This document shows positions 6,436 to 9,535 of a stretch of DNA of 9,535 nt, piece after piece. A program made the translations under genes and the position numbers. Every line of letters begins with the position of its first letter. Within the stretch, counting starts at the first letter, position 1. The notes under the pieces are model-generated. The model ran no database searches. It was not told where the DNA came from and saw only the letters and a list, made by a program, of their open reading frames with translations. Source of the DNA: Candidatus Bathyarchaeota archaeon (lineage in GTDB: Archaea; Thermoproteota; Bathyarchaeia; TCS64); NCBI GenBank assembly GCA_003662205.1, contig QMXQ01000043.1:1-9535 (forward strand), given 5' to 3'.

Positions 6436-6708
6436 ATGCAAAAGACCGGAAGGATGCTGATGTTGAAAGCGTATGTTCTTATGAACACCGAGCTTGGACA
6501 GGAGGAGGCCGTGGTCAAGGCCCTGAGCACGGTGGAGGGGATAGAGGGGATCCACGCCCTCTACGGCATCTACGACGTGATAGCCGAGGTCAAGGCCGAG
6601 TCCATGGAGAAGGTCAAGGAGATCGTCTTCACCAAGATACGGCGCCTTGAGAACGTGAGGACCACCATAACCCTCATCACCTACGGGGAGTCCTTCATAA
6701 GGGAGTAG
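6436..6708 (+). CDS. Stand-alone Lrp/AsnC ligand-binding (RAM) domain protein
   Basis: The product is only the regulatory half of an Lrp/AsnC-type regulator, with no helix-turn-helix. The beta-alpha-beta-beta-alpha-beta RAM pattern is clear. It starts with strand KAYVLMNTE, then helix EEAVVKALSTVEGI and strands HALYGIYDVIAEV. Helix SMEKVKEIVFTKIRRLE and the final strand RTTITLITYG complete the fold. Such single domains form dimers or octamers that bind amino acids and can associate with full-length Lrp proteins. ATG 6436 gives 90 residues. ATG 6460 (82 residues, MLKAYVLMN...) fits the family N-terminus better and has a GGAAGG 6 nt upstream at 6448-6453, so it may be the real start. The gene stands alone; the AT-rich AAAAGATAGATAT at 6407-6419 could be its promoter. 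Which ligand it senses is unknown. Confidence 0.85.
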   Translation: MQKTGRMLMLKAYVLMNTELGQEEAVVKALSTVEGIEGIHALYGIYDVIAEVKAESMEKVKEIVFTKIRRLENVRTTITLITYGESFIRE

Positions 6709-6780
6709 CCCCCGGACCTTCATGAGCGCCGCGAGGACGCATCCGGCTCCAGAGCAGATAAACTGTTACGCGGGCACCCT

Positions 6781-6806
6781 TCTCAAGGTTACAGCAAATC
6801 AAAATA
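6781..6806. repeat. Imperfect direct repeat, copy 1
   Basis: This 26-nt stretch matches 7240-7265 at 22 of 26 positions without gaps; three of the four differences are transitions. The shared core is GCAA(A/T)TCAAAATA. It lies about 35 nt before the AbrB-like gene, so it may hold that gene's promoter or an operator. Confidence 0.5.
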
Positions 6807-6840
6807 AGGGTCCCCCGATCAATGCGGTGAGGCTGAAGCC

Positions 6841-7056
6841 GTGATCGAGGGGGGAGACTCCCTCAGGCTGTCGAAGCGGATCGTTGAAACGCCTGAGGGG
6901 ACCTACGCCGGGAACTTCGAGGCCAGGGTTCGATATCTTTCGTCCAGCCTCATCGTGACCATACCCGTCAAGGTGGCCCGGGAGCTCGGGATAAAACTGG
7001 GCGACAGAGTCGTGATCCAAGTCCAGAAGAAGGAGCCCCGCCCCGTGCTGACCTGA
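6841..7056 (+). CDS. SpoVT/AbrB-fold DNA-binding protein (71 aa)
   Basis: GTG 6841 has a GGTGAGG ribosome-binding site at 6826-6832. The N-terminal 26 residues are not conserved-looking. Residues 27-65 form the swapped-hairpin AbrB fold: ARVRYLSSSLIVTIPVKVAR, then ELGIKLGDRVVIQVQKKE. The IP-x-x-V/I-A-R-x-L-G-I-K-x-G-D pattern is the family signature. These dimers bind DNA and commonly act as transition-state regulators or as antitoxins. No toxin gene (PIN or MazF type) follows, so a toxin-antitoxin pair is not supported here; a solitary regulator is more likely. It lies 132 nt after the Lrp-domain gene. About 320 nt of non-coding DNA follow it. Confidence 0.82.
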   Translation: MIEGGDSLRLSKRIVETPEGTYAGNFEARVRYLSSSLIVTIPVKVARELGIKLGDRVVIQVQKKEPRPVLT

Positions 7057-7377
7057 AACCCTTCTCCTCTATGAGTAGCCGTCATGATGAGGCATCTCAA
7101 CAACCCTGCTGACCGCGGTTTATCCACGAGGTGAGGCCGTGCGGGCCTACTCCTTCATGAACGCGTTAGATGCGCAAGTGACGCTGGTGTTGGGCGCTCG
7201 GTCGGCGGTCTTGTTGATGGTTTGTTCCTCGAATCTTTATCTCAGGGTCACGGCAATTCAAAATAGGTGTGGATGGAAGATATCCGTGGGAGCTGGAGTT
7301 CCACGGAGTTGTCACCCCTCTCTAAAGGCTGAACTCTGGCTTCCAAACCTTTTTTCTCGGCTTCGTCGCCCTCGGGT
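7057..7377. other. Intergenic stretch without a convincing gene
   Basis: No reading frame here looks like protein and no tRNA fold was seen. It contains the second copy of the imperfect repeat (7240-7265) and a run of six T (7350-7355) that could terminate plus-strand transcription of the AbrB-like gene. An ATGATGA...CTGA pairing at 7084-7112 recalls half a C/D-box RNA but lacks the other two boxes. Confidence 0.5.
7240..7265. repeat. Imperfect direct repeat, copy 2
   Basis: Matches 6781-6806 at 22 of 26 positions in the same orientation. No gene follows on the plus strand; the next coding sequence is the zinc-ribbon gene on the minus strand, ending at 7378. It may be a second operator or the relic of a duplicated intergenic segment. 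Confidence 0.5.
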
Positions 7378-7623
7378 TCAGCGCTGTTTGGATCTGATGA
7401 TCTCCCTGCATTTGTCGGCGTACTCGCAGTAGTCGAGGCATGACGCCTCCTTCTCGGGGCGGTGCCACTCGGCGCCGCAGTTGAGGCATACGCCGACGTC
7501 TTCGTCGCTCCAGATCTCGACGTCTCCGCCGCAGACGTGGCATTTGACGTAGGTCATCGTCGGCCGGATGAATTTGTTGATGCCGGGGCATGTCTGAGGC
7601 GTGAACTGGCTCAACTTCTTCAT
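7378..7623 (-). CDS. Small zinc-ribbon / cysteine-rich protein (81 aa), last gene of the ArsR operon
   Basis: ATG 7623-7621 overlaps the stop of the upstream ferredoxin-like gene by 4 nt (ATGA), so it is co-translated with it. The 81 residues contain eight cysteines. Cys28/Cys31 (CHVC) and Cys46/Cys49 (CLNC) make a classic four-Cys zinc ribbon, 14 residues apart. A second group, Cys62, Cys66 and Cys72 (CLDYCEYADKC), with Cys12 as possible fourth ligand, could hold a further metal or Fe-S centre. No membrane segment is present. I do not recognise a named family. A role in metal or Fe-S handling with the upstream protein, or as a small nucleic-acid-binding partner, is only inferred from the operon. 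Confidence 0.8.
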   Translation of the reverse strand: MKKLSQFTPQTCPGINKFIRPTMTYVKCHVCGGDVEIWSDEDVGVCLNCGAEWHRPEKEASCLDYCEYADKCREIIRSKQR

Positions 7624-8333
7624 CTCTCTATCTCCTGTAGCTCGCCTCTGACCGTGACCACGTGCCGCCGTACCGGTATCTGCTTCCCCGAGGCCTCCAT
7701 TGCCCTGCCTACGATCCAGTCTAGGCCGCTGCAGCAGGGGACCTCCATGTGGACGACCGTCACGCGCCTCACGTCGTTCTGCTTGAGGATCTCGCCGAGC
7801 TTTTCGGCGTAGCTCCTCGCATCGTCGAATTTGGGGCAGCCGATCACCACTGATCTGCCCGCCAGCAGGGTGCCGTGCAGGTCGGGGTACGCGAAGGGGA
7901 CGCAGTCGGCGGCGACGAGGAGATCGGCGTCGTCGAAGAAGGGGGCCTTGATGGGGACGAGCCTGAGCTGGACCGGCCAGTGGCGGAGCGCGGACTCGGC
8001 CGTGCGGGGGGTTGGTGTCCCTCCTTCCAGGGTCTGGACGGTCGTCGAGGGGCAGCCGCACTCCAGGGCGGGTTCCTCCGTCGGGTGGGCTTGGCTTGTG
8101 AGGTGCGCGTGGGCGGCGGTCTCGTCGAAGGGGTCGGCCTCTCTCTCCTCGATGGTGATGGCGCCTCGGGGGCAGTGTCCCAGGCAGGCTCCGAGGCCGT
8201 CGCAGTAGACCTCGCTGACGAGCCGCGCCTTGCCGTCTATGATCTGGAGTGCGCCCTCGGCGCAGTTGGGGATGCACTGGCCGCAGCCGTCGCAGAGGTC
8301 CTCGTCGATCTTGACGATCTTTCTCAGCACCAT
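7620..8333 (-). CDS. Cysteine-rich dicluster-ferredoxin-like 4Fe-4S protein (237 aa)
   Basis: The N-terminal 60 residues form a two-cluster ferredoxin domain. The first site is a full CxxCxxCxxxC (Cys14, 17, 20, 24). The second is CDGLGACLGHCP (Cys44, 50, 54), with one ligand fewer than the standard motif. After a linker comes CGCP (Cys92, 94), then a conserved-looking C-terminal domain of about 120 residues. It contains RHWPVQLRLVP, AADCVPFAY (Cys144), IGCPKFDD (Cys166) and MEVPCCSG (Cys200/201). I recall this architecture from uncharacterised 4Fe-4S proteins of strict anaerobes; no enzyme activity is established to my knowledge. It is cytosolic, with no signal or membrane segment. ATG 8333 overlaps the 88-aa gene by 10 nt; GTG 8330 is also possible. 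It probably transfers electrons or senses redox state together with the operon's repressor (inference). Confidence 0.85.
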   Translation of the reverse strand: MVLRKIVKIDEDLCDGCGQCIPNCAEGALQIIDGKARLVSEVYCDGLGACLGHCPRGAITIEEREADPFDETAAHAHLTSQAHPTEEPALECGCPSTTVQTLEGGTPTPRTAESALRHWPVQLRLVPIKAPFFDDADLLVAADCVPFAYPDLHGTLLAGRSVVIGCPKFDDARSYAEKLGEILKQNDVRRVTVVHMEVPCCSGLDWIVGRAMEASGKQIPVRRHVVTVRGELQEIER

Positions 8334-8590
8334 CTGCACTCCTCCCTCGTCTCGGTGCCGTCGAGGCGCCACTCGCCTCTGGGCTTCGTGGTGATGAAGA
8401 CGGAGTCGCCCCTGTCCAGGCGGAGCAGGAGTTTCTCGAAGTCGATCTCCCTGGTCTCCTCGACCCTGGTGTCGTCGGCGTCCTCCCCGAGGTAGTAGAC
8501 GACGAGCTGGGAGTCCCTCCAGGTCACGGTGGGCCACAGCCGTCCTCTGCCCTTGATGACGAGCCGCCTCATCTTGTTGGCCTCGGTCAT
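8324..8590 (-). CDS. Hypothetical protein in ArsR/Fe-S operon (88 aa)
   Basis: ATG 8590-8588 shares one nucleotide with the ArsR stop (TAATG); the 3' end overlaps the ferredoxin-like gene by 10 nt. It is therefore translated as part of the operon. The product is a small, soluble alpha/beta protein. It has beta-like segments (RRLVIKGRG, SQLVVYYLG), an acidic stretch (GEDADDTRVEETREIDFE), a helix (FEKLLLRLDRGD), SVFITTKPR, and a C-terminal CRWC (Cys85/Cys88). The CxxC tail hints at metal binding or a thiol switch. I recognise no family. ATG 8572 (residue 7) is an alternative start. Confidence 0.75.
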   Translation of the reverse strand: MTEANKMRRLVIKGRGRLWPTVTWRDSQLVVYYLGEDADDTRVEETREIDFEKLLLRLDRGDSVFITTKPRGEWRLDGTETREECRWC

Positions 8591-8898
8591 TAGGGGCAGC
8601 GCCCCCCCGTCGGGCAGTATTTCTCGGCGTGGTTCTCGACGATCTTGAAGAGGGCCTCCACGGTCTCCCTGTTGAGGCGGTAGATGCGCTCCCTCCCCCG
8701 CCTCTCGACGTGGACGAACCTGCATCGGACCAGGGGCCGAAGGTTGTGGGAGATCATGCTCTGCTCCTGGTTGAGGGCCTCGGCGAGCTGGGAGACGTTC
8801 ATCGGCCCCTCCCTCAGCTTCTCCAGCGTCGCGAGCCTCGTGGGATTGGAGACGGTGGAGAAGAACCTGTGGCAGGTCTGGCTCAGCCCCTTCTTCAT
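8590..8898 (-). CDS. ArsR-family winged-helix repressor (102 aa)
   Basis: ArsR-type dimers usually repress until metal, redox change or another signal releases DNA. Here HRFFSTVSNPTRLATLEKLR (10-29), the helix-turn-helix MNVSQLAEALNQEQSMISHN (33-52) and the wing VHVERRGRERIYRLN (62-76) are clear. ATG 8898 is chosen because GAGGTG at 8912-8907 is a proper ribosome-binding site. The upstream in-frame ATG 8928 lies inside the operator palindrome, at the expected transcription start. The classic ELCVCDL metal site is absent. Cysteines at 9, 59, 95 and 101, the last two in a C-terminal YCPTGGRC, with His90 nearby, could make a C-terminal metal, Fe-S or thiol sensor. It leads the operon and the palindrome indicates autorepression. 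Confidence 0.9.
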   Translation of the reverse strand: MKKGLSQTCHRFFSTVSNPTRLATLEKLREGPMNVSQLAEALNQEQSMISHNLRPLVRCRFVHVERRGRERIYRLNRETVEALFKIVENHAEKYCPTGGRCP

Positions 8899-8913
8899 CA
8901 GGCACACCTCGTA

Positions 8914-8943
8914 TGAAACATATTTCATATGAAGAATGTTTCA
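8914..8943. promoter_or_regulatory. Operator: near-perfect 30-bp palindrome
   Basis: The outer arms TGAAACAT and ATGTTTCA are exact complements, the centre TTCATATGAA is itself palindromic, and only the two 2-nt joints (8922-8923 and 8934-8935) break symmetry. The site covers the expected transcription start, just downstream of the TATA box and upstream of the ribosome-binding site, which is ideal for repression. Its AT content contrasts with the surroundings. The binder is most probably the ArsR protein encoded next to it. Confidence 0.85.
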
Positions 8944-8947
8944 AATG

Positions 8948-8955
8948 TATAAAAG
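8948..8955 (-). promoter_or_regulatory. TATA box of the ArsR/Fe-S operon
   Basis: CTTTTATA on the minus strand, 4 nt outside the palindrome. A start about 25 nt downstream falls near 8925, inside the operator. Confidence 0.75.
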
Positions 8956-8998
8956 CTTTACCCCGAAGACCCCGGACGCATCGGAAGGCGCTTCAGCA

Positions 8999-9010
8999 GG
9001 TCTATAGACC
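8999..9010. repeat. Perfect 12-bp palindrome GGTCTATAGACC
   Basis: An exact inverted repeat without spacer in the gap between the ABC permease gene and the ArsR operon. It could be an operator half-structure, or chance. Confidence 0.35.
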
Positions 9011-9078
9011 GCCGCTCCCGGGGTTGGGCTGCTCGGCGCGGCGGCCTCGGGGGCGCCGTTTCCCTCTCCTGAGCTCGC

Positions 9079-9535
9079 CTATTCCCGCTTCATGATGATC
9101 TTGTGGAACATCTGACCCATGAAGAGGAAGACGATCATCCACGCGGCGAGGACGCCTACGTTCGCGGCCCAGCCGAAGTTGGAGGACCCGCCCAGCCCCA
9201 GCCTGAGGAGGTCGAGGGTGTGGGTCAGGGGGGATAGGAAGGCGGCGTAGACCCCGATGGTGGGCATCCCCTCCAAGGGGATGAACATGCCGCTGACGAA
9301 CATGAGGGGGATGCGGACCAGGTTGAGGGGGATGACGACCTCGCCCGGGCTCCCCGTCGGTATCGACGCGAAGAGGATGCCCATCGCCGAGTAGGCCATG
9401 GCTGAGAGGGCGAGGCCGGCCGCCAGCGCCGCGGGGTTCGTGACCGAGAGGCCGACCGCCAGGGCGCCCACCACCGTCGCCAGGGTCGTTATGCCGAGGC
9501 CGAAGAGGACGCCGGCCAGCGTCTTCCCCCAGAGC
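9079..9535 (-). CDS. ABC-2 type transporter permease, C-terminal part (cut by window edge)
   Basis: The frame is open to the right edge and ends at TAG 9081-9079, giving 151 residues of the C-terminal half of a permease. At least four hydrophobic segments are visible: GKTLAGVLFGLGITTLATVV, then AALAAGLALSAMAYSAMGIL, the VIPLNLVRIPLMFVSGMFIP helix, and a last helix ending in a basic MKRE tail. The motif PLEGMP followed by SPLTHTLDLLRLGL matches the ABC-2/DrrB/NodJ group. These act as homodimers with a separate ATPase to export drugs, lipids or polysaccharides. The ATPase gene would be expected upstream, outside the window. Substrate cannot be told. No clear transcription stop was seen between it and the ArsR operon, which has its own promoter. 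Confidence 0.88.
   Translation of the reverse strand, partial: LWGKTLAGVLFGLGITTLATVVGALAVGLSVTNPAALAAGLALSAMAYSAMGILFASIPTGSPGEVVIPLNLVRIPLMFVSGMFIPLEGMPTIGVYAAFLSPLTHTLDLLRLGLGGSSNFGWAANVGVLAAWMIVFLFMGQMFHKIIMKRE

Noticed and set aside
6841..7056. AbrB-like protein as antitoxin of a toxin-antitoxin pair
   Set aside because: No PIN, MazF, or other toxin-like frame follows or precedes it.
7084..7112. C/D-box small RNA (ATGATGA followed by CTGA)
   Set aside because: Only one box pair is visible, the 18-nt spacing is too long for a standard guide half, and no C' or second D box was found.
7139..7432. A 97-codon plus-strand frame starting at GTG with a GGTGAGG site upstream
   Set aside because: The product has no recognisable domain and atypical composition, spans the repeat, and overlaps the clear zinc-ribbon gene on the other strand.
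1..9535. CRISPR array, tRNA or rRNA gene, insertion sequence
   Set aside because: No regularly spaced repeats, no cloverleaf or rRNA-like stretch, and no transposase or terminal inverted repeats were seen.

Overview
The window reads as a GC-rich archaeal chromosome segment. The decisive evidence is a minus-strand cluster in archaeal order: uS13, uS4, uS11, RNA polymerase subunit D (Rpo3) and eL18. Subunit D and eL18 are archaeal/eukaryotic-type proteins, and this subunit D carries an inserted dicluster ferredoxin domain found only in some archaea and eukaryotes. AT-rich TATA-like boxes, anti-Shine-Dalgarno matches of the GGTGATC type, many GTG/TTG starts and several Fe-S proteins fit an anaerobic archaeon. 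Phylum cannot be fixed from this piece; a TACK-type lineage such as Bathyarchaeia is a guess.

Region 1 (1-1877) looks virus-derived. It holds a 59-residue helical protein, a 54-residue ribbon-helix-helix (RHH) protein on the opposite strand, a small winged-helix protein, and a tailed-virus portal protein. The winged-helix and portal genes overlap by 4 nt. No terminase, protease or capsid gene follows the portal; the next gene is cellular. This is either the end of a decayed provirus or a retained portal gene with its own regulators.

Region 2 (1954-6270) is housekeeping. A rhomboid intramembrane protease on the plus strand converges on the ribosomal/RNA polymerase operon, read leftward from a promoter near 5353-5369. 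The operon stops after eL18, without the uL13-uS9-RpoN genes often found next. The uS11 gene has no ATG/GTG/TTG at its N-terminus; an ACG in ideal position is the likely start, or a base error. Upstream on the same strand lies an EamA-type drug/metabolite transporter gene broken by one missing base.

Region 3 (6280-7377) has two small regulators on the plus strand, a stand-alone Lrp/AsnC sensor domain and an AbrB-fold protein. Around them is sparse intergenic DNA containing a diverged direct repeat.

Region 4 (7378-8955) is a compact four-gene minus-strand operon in which every junction overlaps: an ArsR-family repressor, an 88-residue unknown protein, a cysteine-rich dicluster-ferredoxin-like protein, and a small zinc-ribbon protein. 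Its promoter carries a near-perfect 30-bp palindrome just inside the TATA box, which indicates tight autoregulation, probably by redox or metal state. This is the best candidate for an undescribed system in the window.

Region 5 (9079-9535) is the C-terminal part of an ABC-2 type transporter permease, cut by the window edge.
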